Of a stretch of DNA of 32,838 bases, positions 1 through 6,501 are shown in pieces (position 1 is the stretch's first letter; each line of letters begins with the position of its first letter). The stretch lies in the IMG/VR virus record IMGVR_UViG_3300031851_000094, positions 1 to 32,838 of that record; one strand, 5' to 3'. The position numbers were made by a program, and so were the translations under genes. The notes beneath the pieces are model-generated. The model had not been told where the DNA came from. It saw only the letters and a list, made by a program, of their open reading frames with translations, and searched no databases. The stretch comes from a virus.

Positions 1-2
1 AG

Positions 3-149
3 TACTCTGACGAAAAGAAACAAGTTTTTTTTGAAATATGCTTGCATGGAGCTTACGAGCTGCATGAACATTTCACAGAGTTAGGTTATACAGAATTGGC
101 CCCAAAAGTAGAATTCCCAACTTGGCACCCCAACTATAAAAAAAGCTAA
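3..149 (+). CDS. 3' end of an unknown protein (partial)
   Basis: An open frame enters from the left edge and ends at TAA (147-149), giving 48 visible residues. The visible part is mixed charged and aromatic (YSDEKKQVFFEI at the left, ending in PTWHPNYKKS). I do not recognise a family, and the start lies outside the window. The other two forward frames hit stops early, so this frame is the likely coding one. It is followed at once by an A-run and a palindromic hairpin that could stop transcription. Function unknown. Confidence 0.5.
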   Translation, partial: YSDEKKQVFFEICLHGAYELHEHFTELGYTELAPKVEFPTWHPNYKKS

Positions 150-151
150 AT

Positions 152-200
152 AAAAAAACCCCCGTAACTCGTTGTCTATCAGCGAGTTACAGGGCGGGGG
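152..200 (-). terminator. Hairpin with T-run, possible leftward (or bidirectional) terminator
   Basis: Arms GTAACTCG (164-171) and CGAGTTAC (183-190) form an 8-bp stem, with outer C-run and G-run that can extend it around a small bulge. On the minus strand the hairpin is followed by GGGGG and then seven T, the pattern of an intrinsic terminator. On the plus strand there is an A-run before it but no T-run after it. It would separate the partial gene on the left from the sparse region on the right. Confidence 0.45.
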
Positions 201-284
201 CGGGCGGGGCGCTCTAACTCCTTACTAATCAGTGAGTTACAACGATTTTTACTTAATGTAAGTCTCTGATAATCAGTTAGTTAT
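165..284. repeat. Three diverged copies of a 26-base palindromic repeat
   Basis: Copies at 165-190, 215-240 and 259-284 follow the pattern TAACTC-N8-ATCAG-N-GAGTTAC. Copies 1 and 2 match best, and copy 3 matches copy 2 at about 18 of 26 positions. Each is an imperfect palindrome. Start-to-start spacing is 50 and 44 bases. The arrangement resembles iterons or arm-type sites for a recombinase or replication protein, but no such protein is in the window. Confidence 0.6.
192..209 (+). other. G-quadruplex-type motif
   Basis: GGGCGGGGGCGGGCGGGG has four G-runs of three to five separated by single C bases. It fits the usual G3+N1-7 quadruplex pattern with the shortest loops. It lies between palindrome copies 1 and 2 in otherwise AT-rich DNA. 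The reading of the bases is direct; folding is inferred. Confidence 0.65.
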
Positions 285-381
285 ACTGTCAAGAATATAA
301 TAACGTTTATTTGTCTATATGCTAGAAAACGGGCATTTGCTTATTTGTGTTTATTTTTATTTGCTGCTGATTAAAAAGTCC

Positions 382-409
382 TTGACTATAATATATTATT
401 TGTTATAGT
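382..409 (+). promoter_or_regulatory. Sigma70-type promoter for the GC-rich gene
   Basis: -35 TTGACT (382-387), 16-base spacer, -10 TATAGT (404-409). The ATG at 417 begins only 7 bases after the -10 box, so transcription should start at or next to the start codon. A second -10-like TATAAT at 387-392 overlaps it but lacks a good -35. Confidence 0.6.
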
Positions 410-416
410 TCTGTTG

Positions 417-650
417 ATGTCTGATACTACCTCTACTAGATACTATGTTGTTCAATGCCTATCTCATGCCTGTCCCTATGGGGGAACCCTAAATCTGGGG
501 TTCGGGCTTTCGCCTGACGACGCTTGGGAAGATGCGATGGGTCCGCACTGGCGGGAGTCGAAGCTTCGGAAACGCAGGTGGTGCAACGAGGTCGATGCCG
601 AGTTCTACCACTCTCGCGGTGAGGCTGGCTGGACCATTCACAAAGATTAA
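417..650 (+). CDS. Small GC-rich hypothetical protein (moron-like)
   Basis: 77 residues from ATG at 417. A TTG three bases earlier is less likely because it sits closer to the promoter. The protein is rich in Trp, Arg, Cys and His, with HACPYGG near the N-terminus and SPDDAWEDAMGPHW in the middle. I do not recognise a family. The DNA is visibly far richer in G and C than its neighbours and uses different codons, suggesting recent acquisition. It has its own promoter just upstream and a strong intrinsic terminator directly after, so it is a self-contained unit. Such units in phages are often expressed from a prophage and may alter the host, but no function can be read from the sequence. Confidence 0.65.
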   Translation: MSDTTSTRYYVVQCLSHACPYGGTLNLGFGLSPDDAWEDAMGPHWRESKLRKRRWCNEVDAEFYHSRGEAGWTIHKD

Positions 651-661
651 TTAATATCAGC

Positions 662-682
662 AAGCCCCTTCGGGGGCTTTTT
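662..682 (+). terminator. Intrinsic terminator after the GC-rich gene
   Basis: Stem AAGCCCC (662-668), loop TTCG, stem GGGGCTT (673-679), followed by a T-run. It lies 11 bases after the stop codon of the 417-650 gene. This is a textbook rho-independent terminator with a stable tetraloop. Confidence 0.85.
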
Positions 683-695
683 ATTTGTTTTGGTG

Positions 696-710
696 CTATA
701 TGTTTATTTG
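696..710. repeat. 15-base direct repeat, copy 1
   Basis: CTATATGTTTATTTG, identical to 1014-1028. Both copies are followed by related sequence (CAATTCT or TAAGTTCT, then an AAAAGTGGG-like run). Read on the minus strand it contains TATAG, which could serve as part of a -10 box. Confidence 0.6.
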
Positions 711-814
711 CAATTCTATAAAAAAGTGGGCATTTTGAGCCACCTTATTATTTGCGAAAATATCTGGCAAACTTGCACTTTATTATTTGCAAGAATATCC
801 TACAACCTTGGGGC

Positions 815-1003
815 TTATTTGTTTTTATTTTTTTTAGCTTGCTCCTTCTTTATTTTATCGTAGAATTTTCCTTTCTTTGAGCTATCAACCATGAAGTCTC
901 CAAAGGGCTGCTTATTATTAAATCCAAATATTTCTCTTAACCTCTCTGTTTGTTCAGGATCAAGGTTTACATCGAATTTATTTTTATTGTCATCTTGTTG
1001 CAT
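815..1003 (-). CDS. Small charged hypothetical protein
   Basis: 62 residues, beginning MQQDDNKNKFDVNLDPEQ and ending in a lysine-rich tail (KKEQAKKNKNK). No membrane segment or known domain is seen. The start lies in TAATACAATG, the same ten bases found at the starts of the genes at 8972 and 9389, which supports it. A -10-like TATAGT lies 9 bases before the ATG, inside the second copy of the 15-base direct repeat. It is isolated between non-coding stretches and reads leftward. Function unknown. Confidence 0.5.
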   Translation of the reverse strand: MQQDDNKNKFDVNLDPEQTERLREIFGFNNKQPFGDFMVDSSKKGKFYDKIKKEQAKKNKNK

Positions 1004-1013
1004 TGTATTAGTA

Positions 1014-1028
1014 CTATATGTTTATTTG
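1014..1028. repeat. 15-base direct repeat, copy 2
   Basis: CTATATGTTTATTTG, identical to 696-710. It sits just upstream of the leftward gene starting at 1003, where its minus-strand TATAG falls at the -10 position. This suggests a promoter or operator role, though no matching -35 is seen. Confidence 0.55.
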
Positions 1029-1193
1029 TAAGTTCTGGGAAAAGTGGGGGGTTTGCGCTTATTTGTTTGGCATAATAAAAACGGGCCAAAGCTAGCTTTT
1101 ATTTTGTTTTATTTGTTATAATAGGCTAAAAGGGCGCTTTATTTGGTTTTTTTTAGAAAAATAGGGCTGCTGTTTGTGTCTGGCTAGGGCTAG

Positions 1194-1469
1194 ATGTTAC
1201 TAATTATAAAAAAATATTATAAGCTGGGCTTATTTTATAAAATTTTGTTGACTCAGGGGTTATTTGGGTTGCTTTTGTTTGTTTTTATTAGCTATTTCGG
1301 GGCAAAATACACTAAGCTTACCATTATTTATTATTTAGAGCAACAGCCACTATCCTATTATCCATTCTTATATCTACAAGCATCTAATGAATCCCTTATT
1401 CTATCTTGTTTTCTTATTATGTTTCTACTATGTACTACTCTATATATTATATCAAGGAGTATTGTATAA
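1194..1469 (+). CDS. Possible small membrane protein
   Basis: 91 residues with a basic start (IIKKYYK) and two hydrophobic stretches, about residues 15-36 and 68-88, giving a possible two-helix membrane protein. The ATG is preceded by AGGG at a plausible distance. Caution: AT-rich non-coding DNA often translates as Phe, Leu and Ile, so a hydrophobic frame is weak evidence. No family recognised. It is convergent with the HNH gene ending at 1518. Confidence 0.35.
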   Translation: MLLIIKKYYKLGLFYKILLTQGLFGLLLFVFISYFGAKYTKLTIIYYLEQQPLSYYPFLYLQASNESLILSCFLIMFLLCTTLYIISRSIV

Positions 1470-1517
1470 AAAGGAATTAAAATTCAGTAATAAATAAGAA
1501 TATTTAATATTGATAAT

Positions 1518-2264
1518 TTATTGTAAATTATAGGTATCAGATATGCTAAGGTTGTGGTGGTTGGAGTTTAGATAAGCAGTCTCATTGATGATTTCATCTG
1601 CCAAAACGAGGTGATCAGAGAAGTGATCTCTAATACCTGACTTTAATGTTTCATCATATAAAAAAGCAAACTCTCTTTGTATTTGATGAGATTCGTCTTC
1701 AGAATATACTCTATGGTATTTTGTGACTTTACCTGAGCCTCCGACTAGAGGTATCTTTCTTTTAGCAAAGGAGCATAATACAACTATCCCAACATGATCT
1801 TCCCTCCTCTGTACTTTCTTCGAAACACCCTTGTATATACAAGTACTATTTTTATTTGGCCCAGAGTTTAAATTCTGTTCTACTTTCGTAGAGAACCTTA
1901 AATTGCTTATTTTATTATTATGAGGATTTCTATCTATATGATCCACAGAAATGTTTAGATTAACACCTTCCTTCGCTTTTTCAGTCAGTTGGCGACCTGA
2001 TTTAATAAACCTAGACAAAGGTGTGTGACTCATCAAGTCAGGGAATGTTTCACTCAAGACTTTGTGAATGACGAGGGACTCTTTACTTGAATTTACGTAC
2101 AAACGAACTAGCTGCGAACAATTTTTGAAGTTATTAGCCTTTAAATATATTTTATTTTTCAAGCTATACACCTGACCATTTGTATTCACAATGTAATTTT
2201 TGTTCTCATAGCCATTCCAAATCAGAGTCCTATGTTCTAAAGAATTTATTATATCTTCATGCAT
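1518..2264 (-). CDS. HNH homing-type endonuclease with NUMOD4-like N-terminus
   Basis: 248 residues. Residues 12-35 (a WNGYENKNYIVNTNGQVYSL-type segment) resemble the NUMOD4 DNA-binding module, and residues about 107-131 hold the HNH core (VDHIDRNPHNNKISNLR, with D108, H109, H115 and N117). Such enzymes cut DNA to spread their own gene or to exclude rival phage sequences. The C-terminal 100 residues show no domain I know. Its start overlaps the upstream HNH gene by 8 bases, so the two are cotranscribed at the end of a long leftward operon. I see no intron or intein around it, so it appears free-standing. The family call is firm; the target is unknown. Confidence 0.85.
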   Translation of the reverse strand: MHEDIINSLEHRTLIWNGYENKNYIVNTNGQVYSLKNKIYLKANNFKNCSQLVRLYVNSSKESLVIHKVLSETFPDLMSHTPLSRFIKSGRQLTEKAKEGVNLNISVDHIDRNPHNNKISNLRFSTKVEQNLNSGPNKNSTCIYKGVSKKVQRREDHVGIVVLCSFAKRKIPLVGGSGKVTKYHRVYSEDESHQIQREFAFLYDETLKSGIRDHFSDHLVLADEIINETAYLNSNHHNLSISDTYNLQ

Positions 2265-2868
2265 CCCAGTTAAATCTCTCTATTTTATCCTCTAAATACT
2301 CTTTGCCCCATTCTAACATCTCTGGGGTAAGTTTGCATTTATCATTGTGATCATTCCTATGTTTACCGTAGAATCTATGCTCTGCTGCTATACGAACCGC
2401 TACAGCTTCTTCAAAATTATCAAAAGTACCGAGGTGTTTGATTTTGTAATTATCACACACTTGAGCTTGCCATTTTGACTTTAATTTGTGCCAAGTAACC
2501 CCAGTAACACCAGAGCTATTATTGCTTGGTCGCTTACTATTCCGTGAATTTTCTTTCTTGGTAACCAATCTAAGGTTTGAAAATTTATTATTGTGACCAT
2601 CTCCATCTATATGGTCAACATACATTTCTTTTGGGTCCACCCCAGTGTGAAGAAAGTAACATACTCTGTGAGCAGGATAATTTAGCCATCTGAAAATGAT
2701 ATGTGTGTAGAACTTCCCTTTGCAACCCGTGACTTGATCTTTTTTTATCCTTTGCCCTCTATCAACTTTATTGGTTAAAACTCCTGTCTCTGGGTTATAA
2801 TCGATAAAATCTCCTATATCTTCGGGGATTAGCTTCGGTTTGAATTGATCACTCTTTTTCGCTCCCAT
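2257..2868 (-). CDS. HNH endonuclease with AP2 DNA-binding domain
   Basis: 203 residues. HNH core at about 84-103 (VDHIDGDGHNNKFSNLRL, with D85, H86, H92 and N94), followed at about 118-168 by an AP2-type DNA-binding domain (SGVTGVTWHKLKSKWQAQV through GTFDNFEEAVAVRIAAEHRFYG). HNH-AP2 fusions are common free-standing phage homing endonucleases. The gene lies 10 bases after the DUF2452 gene and overlaps the next HNH gene by 8 bases. The two neighbours share the HNH core but carry different targeting modules, so they are probably not a simple recent duplication. Confidence 0.9.
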   Translation of the reverse strand: MGAKKSDQFKPKLIPEDIGDFIDYNPETGVLTNKVDRGQRIKKDQVTGCKGKFYTHIIFRWLNYPAHRVCYFLHTGVDPKEMYVDHIDGDGHNNKFSNLRLVTKKENSRNSKRPSNNSSGVTGVTWHKLKSKWQAQVCDNYKIKHLGTFDNFEEAVAVRIAAEHRFYGKHRNDHNDKCKLTPEMLEWGKEYLEDKIERFNWDA

Positions 2869-2878
2869 ATCTATTATT

Positions 2879-3235
2879 CTAAATCTTTACCCAAATCTTG
2901 TCAACAGACAATCTAAATGAACCTAAATGTTTTTGACCCCATTCTTCTGGTTTAATCATAGAGAGTGTATTCTTACCCCGAATCTCATATAAGTAGTACA
3001 TCTCTCCTATTATTGGCTCGAAATTAAATTCTGATTCATATACTATCTTATTCCAATTAAACTCTTCTACTACCCTATCATACTCTTGCTTTAGCTCTAT
3101 CAGCTTCTGTTGGGTTACTCTCTCTATCTCACTCATACCTTTAGACTTGAACGAGGTAAGGTCGTTCGGTATTATGCGGGGAGATAGGGTGGAGACAGGG
3201 TACGGAAGGAAAGCTCCTGTATTTAAATCATCCAT
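2879..3235 (-). CDS. DUF2452-type protein
   Basis: 118 residues. The core 'VTQQKLIELKQEYDRVVEEF', then WNKIVYESEFNFEPIIGE, and a C-terminal LGSFRLSVDKIWVKI match my recollection of DUF2452, a family of unknown function found in phages, bacteria and eukaryotes. The middle is probably a helix or coiled coil (about residues 33-62) followed by a beta-rich end. It overlaps the upstream nuclease-like gene by 13 bases, indicating translational coupling. No catalytic motif is visible and the role is unknown. Confidence 0.6.
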   Translation of the reverse strand: MDDLNTGAFLPYPVSTLSPRIIPNDLTSFKSKGMSEIERVTQQKLIELKQEYDRVVEEFNWNKIVYESEFNFEPIIGEMYYLYEIRGKNTLSMIKPEEWGQKHLGSFRLSVDKIWVKI

Positions 3236-3777
3236 GATGTGTCAAAACCCTTCACTTTTGACTTACTCACTTTTTCTATAATCAAATGCTCCATGTCTTC
3301 AGCTTTAATGTATCCAATGATATCTTTATTTCCCGAAGATCCCCTATTATAAAGAACATAAGGTTCCTTTCTTTTCCTAGATTGGATCACATAGCCTTTA
3401 TCGTTTGTGGGTATGTTGCAAAGCTCGCGAGCAAGAGCACAAAGCTCTGATCTTTTAACCACAGAGTAATGATCTTTAGATTCAAAAGCAAAACAATCTG
3501 TTGTTTCAGAATCTACCCAACCCAACCTGCCTTCATTAGTTTGGAACTCTATGCAAATATACTTATCTTGAATAGGCTCATCTCGATGAAACACCTTCAT
3601 TGACTTCACATCACATCTCCCAAACTTCTTAATATGAAAGTCTATATGCTGCTTTTTATTCTCATCTTCTGTAGCTTTCTCATGCTCATAGCCATTCTCC
3701 GTTAATAATTTAGATAATTCATCTTCCTTATCCATTCCTCTCTTCCAACTCTCTGTATTTATAAAATCTCCGTGCAT
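3223..3777 (-). CDS. Putative PD-(D/E)XK-fold nuclease
   Basis: 184 residues. HIDFHIKKFGRCDVKSMK gives an acidic residue (D46) followed ten residues later by D56-V-K58, the arrangement of a PD-(D/E)XK nuclease active site, with a conserved-looking IEF strand after it. The N-terminal helix (KEDELSKLLTENGYEHEKA) also fits that fold. Possible roles are DNA repair, degradation of host DNA or a restriction-type activity. It starts 8 bases after the methyltransferase-like gene and overlaps the DUF2452 gene. The motif is short, so this is a fold-level guess. Confidence 0.5.
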   Translation of the reverse strand: MHGDFINTESWKRGMDKEDELSKLLTENGYEHEKATEDENKKQHIDFHIKKFGRCDVKSMKVFHRDEPIQDKYICIEFQTNEGRLGWVDSETTDCFAFESKDHYSVVKRSELCALARELCNIPTNDKGYVIQSRKRKEPYVLYNRGSSGNKDIIGYIKAEDMEHLIIEKVSKSKVKGFDTSWMI

Positions 3778-3784
3778 TGTTTTA

Positions 3785-4252
3785 TTATTTTATTATTGCG
3801 AAACTTTTCCCCACTCCAGTTAGGAATTCTATATTTTTATTTATAGCCTTAGATGCCTCTAGAGCAAATGAAAACTCCTTAGCTCTATTTGTATCATCCA
3901 TTATAATAGGCACATCTGTATTTAACTTATCCCAATGTTTAGCTAAGCCCCTTCTATTCCCAGAACCTTTCGGCCCATCTACTAGAATTAAATCATACTC
4001 TTCTGGTAGGTTTTTAAATAAAATATCTGCATCGTACCACCCATCTTTGATTGGAGCATGTATGTATTCTGCCTTCTCCGCTAAGCCCAACCACTGAGAA
4101 TCCTGCTCTACAGAATAAACATTGTAATACTTTGTTAACTCTATAGTACCCCTACCACTACCAAATTCTAATATCGTAGAACCTTCTGGTAGATTACTCC
4201 TAATCCAAGAGAATACCCCTTGACAAATTGCCCAACCTCCTAAATTACTCAT
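3785..4252 (-). CDS. Class I SAM-dependent methyltransferase-like protein
   Basis: 155 residues. STILEFGSGRGTIELTKY (residues about 25-42) is a typical motif I for S-adenosylmethionine binding, VEQD follows as the acidic residue that holds the ribose, and LILVDGPKGSGNR (about 88-100) sits where motif IV is expected. It is shorter than most class I methyltransferases and has no obvious substrate domain. It overlaps the upstream glycosyltransferase-like gene by ATGA, so sugar or surface-polymer methylation is a reasonable inference, but the substrate is unknown. Confidence 0.6.
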   Translation of the reverse strand: MSNLGGWAICQGVFSWIRSNLPEGSTILEFGSGRGTIELTKYYNVYSVEQDSQWLGLAEKAEYIHAPIKDGWYDADILFKNLPEEYDLILVDGPKGSGNRRGLAKHWDKLNTDVPIIMDDTNRAKEFSFALEASKAINKNIEFLTGVGKSFAIIK

Positions 4253-4911
4253 TTTATTCTACAAATTTCTTTATGTTTATCGTCTGATTTAACTGGATGA
4301 TAGACCCTACCATCTTTTATATTATCTAGTGGAACCTTAGATTGACTCCAATTAAAATACCTTGTATTAAAACAATTATAAAACCCTTCTGCTCTAAAAT
4401 CTTCCCTAGTTTCAGCTAAAGTCGGTAGAACTATCTCATGAAACAACCCTTTTTTATGTTTTTTAATGAATGATTTCGTTTTCTTGATAAGATTAGGAGA
4501 GACTCTGCAAAAACAATTTAACGATTTCCAACTTTGAGAAGCCCTTATGTCTGTGAATTCTTTGGTCAAAGGCCACCAACACCAACAGACACAGGTTTCA
4601 CGATGAGAAACCCAATTAGAAATCAGATCGATCTCTTTGAATTTAAATTTATTAAAAACAGACTCTATCGTTTCTTTGTTAAATGCCACATCGTCCTCTA
4701 TTATCCAAGTATATTCTTCTTTAAGATCCTTAAAAAGAATATCCCATGCTGTAGTACTATTCCTCCACTTGCCAGTCATACCTGTATGACCCTCTACATC
4801 TCCCTCCACATCCAATATTACCTCAACTTCACCCAAAGGAGAAAGTAATTTCGTTAAATTATCTGTTTTAACACTCTCTTTTCGGGCTAATATTTTAAAA
4901 ACATTCTTCAT
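4249..4911 (-). CDS. Glycosyltransferase-like protein (GT-A type)
   Basis: 220 residues. YTWIIEDDVAF (about 67-77) resembles the acidic metal-binding motif of GT-A glycosyltransferases, like the EDD of family 25-type enzymes. The order of an N-terminal Rossmann-like strand region, the EDD motif and a Trp/Cys-rich acceptor region (CVCWCWWPL, about 108-116) is compatible with that. The C-terminus ends with YHPVKSDDKHKE. It overlaps the dehydrogenase gene before it and the methyltransferase-like gene after it by four bases each, forming a three-gene sugar cassette. Family assignment is by resemblance only. Confidence 0.5.
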   Translation of the reverse strand: MKNVFKILARKESVKTDNLTKLLSPLGEVEVILDVEGDVEGHTGMTGKWRNSTTAWDILFKDLKEEYTWIIEDDVAFNKETIESVFNKFKFKEIDLISNWVSHRETCVCWCWWPLTKEFTDIRASQSWKSLNCFCRVSPNLIKKTKSFIKKHKKGLFHEIVLPTLAETREDFRAEGFYNCFNTRYFNWSQSKVPLDNIKDGRVYHPVKSDDKHKEICRIK

Positions 4912-5663
4912 TTCCTCTTCCTTATACTCTGATTATAAGCTCTAGCACAATCCATTATAGATAAAAAACTACCATATTTCTCAGAAGTCTTTACTAGTGC
5001 AGCACTATCTTTTGGGAAACAATGACCTCCAAATCCTCTCTCTTCAGTGATAAAAGAATGACTATCCCCTATTCTATGATCTGCAGTAGTATGTTCTCTA
5101 ACCTCGTCGTAGTTCACCCCAAGTTTTTGACAAAGATCGTACAACTGGTTAAAAAAAGAAACCTTTAGGGCTAAAAAATTATTTTTTGCATATTTAGTAA
5201 TGATTAAAGCTTCCGCCTCTGACTCTACGCATTTTAAATTATTAAAAACATTAGACCAAAATTTGAAATCATCTCCTCCGATCAGTATAGACTCCATATT
5301 TGAAATATCCTCAGACCAAGACTCTTGTCTCAAGAACTCTGGACTGAAACTGATATTAGAATTTGGGAATTTATTCTTCAACTCCCTCCAACCTTCTAAA
5401 CATATTGTACTTTTAATTAAAATGGGAACGTCTTTCGGACTTTCCTCAATAACACTAAAAACATTCCCCATATAACAAGCACCATCTTCTTGTTGGGGAG
5501 TAGCCACACAAATGACAACTGCGTCTGTATCTCGTGAGATGCCTTTACTATATTCTTGTAAAGCTGGGTCGCTTATTGCTAAACTGTAGTTTTGCCGATT
5601 AGATGAAAGCAACTGCTCATATCCTCGCCCTACAAAACCATATCCTGCGATTGTTATTTTCAT
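4908..5663 (-). CDS. Short UDP-glucose/GDP-mannose dehydrogenase-like protein
   Basis: 251 residues from the ATG at 5663, which overlaps the upstream stop as ATGA; the frame is open to 5711 but that would overlap the previous gene. N-terminal NAD-binding GYGFVG (8-13), SPEFLRQ (108-114), KYAKNNFLALKVSFFN (157-172) and the active-site segment GFGGHCFPKD (210-219, catalytic Cys215) are all present. This family normally oxidises a nucleotide sugar to the uronic acid in two steps. Full-length members are about 390-450 residues. This one stops soon after the catalytic Cys and lacks the C-terminal nucleotide-sugar-binding domain, so its substrate may differ or the missing part may be supplied in trans. 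Confidence 0.85.
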   Translation of the reverse strand: MKITIAGYGFVGRGYEQLLSSNRQNYSLAISDPALQEYSKGISRDTDAVVICVATPQQEDGACYMGNVFSVIEESPKDVPILIKSTICLEGWRELKNKFPNSNISFSPEFLRQESWSEDISNMESILIGGDDFKFWSNVFNNLKCVESEAEALIITKYAKNNFLALKVSFFNQLYDLCQKLGVNYDEVREHTTADHRIGDSHSFITEERGFGGHCFPKDSAALVKTSEKYGSFLSIMDCARAYNQSIRKRK

Positions 5664-5887
5664 TTTTTTTCTGCGTAACCTTGGTATTGGTCTGCTGGAT
5701 CTAAAGTCCAACCTTTAATTCCGAAATCATGCGCTCCTTTCCTAGCACACATTAAATCATGAACTTGTGGAGAATCTATCTTATAACAACAAGAATCAAT
5801 AGGGTTATCCTCTTTATTCAAAATAACAACCATTAATTCTTTATATCCGTTAGGTCCGATGACCCTGCTGTCGTATCTAAAACTCAT
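5660..5887 (-). CDS. Hypothetical protein in sugar operon
   Basis: 75 residues (MSFRYDSRVIGPNGYKELMVV through GIKGWTLDPADQYQGYAEKK). Alternating strands and charged turns suggest a small soluble beta-rich protein, and three Cys residues are present. No family recognised. Start and stop both overlap the neighbours by ATGA, so it is a real member of the leftward operon, between the membrane-anchored protein and the dehydrogenase-like enzyme. Confidence 0.7.
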   Translation of the reverse strand: MSFRYDSRVIGPNGYKELMVVILNKEDNPIDSCCYKIDSPQVHDLMCARKGAHDFGIKGWTLDPADQYQGYAEKK

Positions 5888-6306
5888 TCTGCACTAATTA
5901 CAATATAATCGTGAAAGCTCTTGTAGCTCTCAGCATATTCAACACAAGACTTAAAGTCTCCTGAGTGATCCACATAAGAAGAATCAATAACAAAGTACTT
6001 GCCCTCTGGGATTGGATATGGTTCAGCTCCTCTCGCCAAATGAGTCGAAGAGATTCTCCAACCTTGACCATCACTCTTCACTACTGTTTTAAATTTTAAA
6101 GTGTCAGCAGGATGAGCATCTTCTTCAAATGTTTTGAGCATTTTAGTAAGCTGCCATTTAGTTAGAAATACATGAGCATTCACCTTATCTGGAGGAACAA
6201 CCTTGACAGTCTCTTTCACTTGTACTTTTGGTTCTTTATAACCATGCCAAGCAGCTACACCCCATAGAGGCAAACAAACAGACGCGAATAATAATATTTT
6301 TTTCAT
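5884..6306 (-). CDS. Membrane-anchored or secreted hypothetical protein
   Basis: 140 residues. The N-terminus (MKKILLFASVCLPLWGVAAWHG) has a basic start and a hydrophobic core of about 17 residues, typical of a signal peptide or single anchor, so the rest should be periplasmic. The mature part carries WRISSTHLARGAEPYPIPEGKYF and a DHSGDFKSC segment. No family recognised. It lies between a run of tiny membrane proteins and the sugar genes in the same operon, consistent with a role at the cell envelope. Confidence 0.7.
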   Translation of the reverse strand: MKKILLFASVCLPLWGVAAWHGYKEPKVQVKETVKVVPPDKVNAHVFLTKWQLTKMLKTFEEDAHPADTLKFKTVVKSDGQGWRISSTHLARGAEPYPIPEGKYFVIDSSYVDHSGDFKSCVEYAESYKSFHDYIVISAE

Positions 6307-6319
6307 AGTTTCAATTTAA

Positions 6320-6478
6320 TTACCAATGCCTGATAGTATTTGCAATAATAAAACCACATGTTGTGATATGCACAAACCACCAGAAAGTTCGGATTAGAGC
6401 GGCGAGGTCAGCTTCCCTAGGGTTGTCTGACACTCGCTCGCCCATCGTCCTGCACCATATTCTCCACAGTTTCGACAT
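6320..6478 (-). CDS. Tiny single-helix membrane protein
   Basis: 52 residues read directly from the sequence. It begins MSKLWRIWCRTMGERVSDNP, followed by READLAALIRTFWW and a C-terminal hydrophobic helix (about 33-48, FWWFVHITTCGFIIAN) ending IRHW. The basic, Trp-rich N-terminus followed by a single membrane segment suggests an inner-membrane protein with its N-terminus in the cytoplasm. I recall similar short proteins in marine phage genomes, but without a known function. It sits 23 bases after the 55-residue membrane protein and 13 bases before the signal-peptide protein, all leftward. Confidence 0.7.
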   Translation of the reverse strand: MSKLWRIWCRTMGERVSDNPREADLAALIRTFWWFVHITTCGFIIANTIRHW

Positions 6479-6501
6479 GAAGTCAAGCTGCAATTATGGA
6501 T

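Larger units (their letters stand above)
307..1145. repeat. Array of TTATTTG motifs
   Basis: Thirteen exact copies of TTATTTG start at 307, 341, 357, 396, 681, 704, 748, 783, 815, 1022, 1059, 1109 and 1139, all on the plus strand. At the local base composition I would expect fewer than one in this length. Many follow GGGC or GCGC by a few bases. They lie mostly outside genes and on both sides of the GC-rich gene at 417-650. A protein-binding array, origin or old tandem repeat are all possible. Confidence 0.55.

Noticed and set aside
165-284. CRISPR array
   Set aside because: Only three diverged palindromic copies with unequal spacing, no identical repeats and no cas genes.
1518-2868. HNH genes as parts of a group I intron or intein
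   Set aside because: Neither the surrounding frames nor the flanks show a split host gene or intron structure; they look free-standing.
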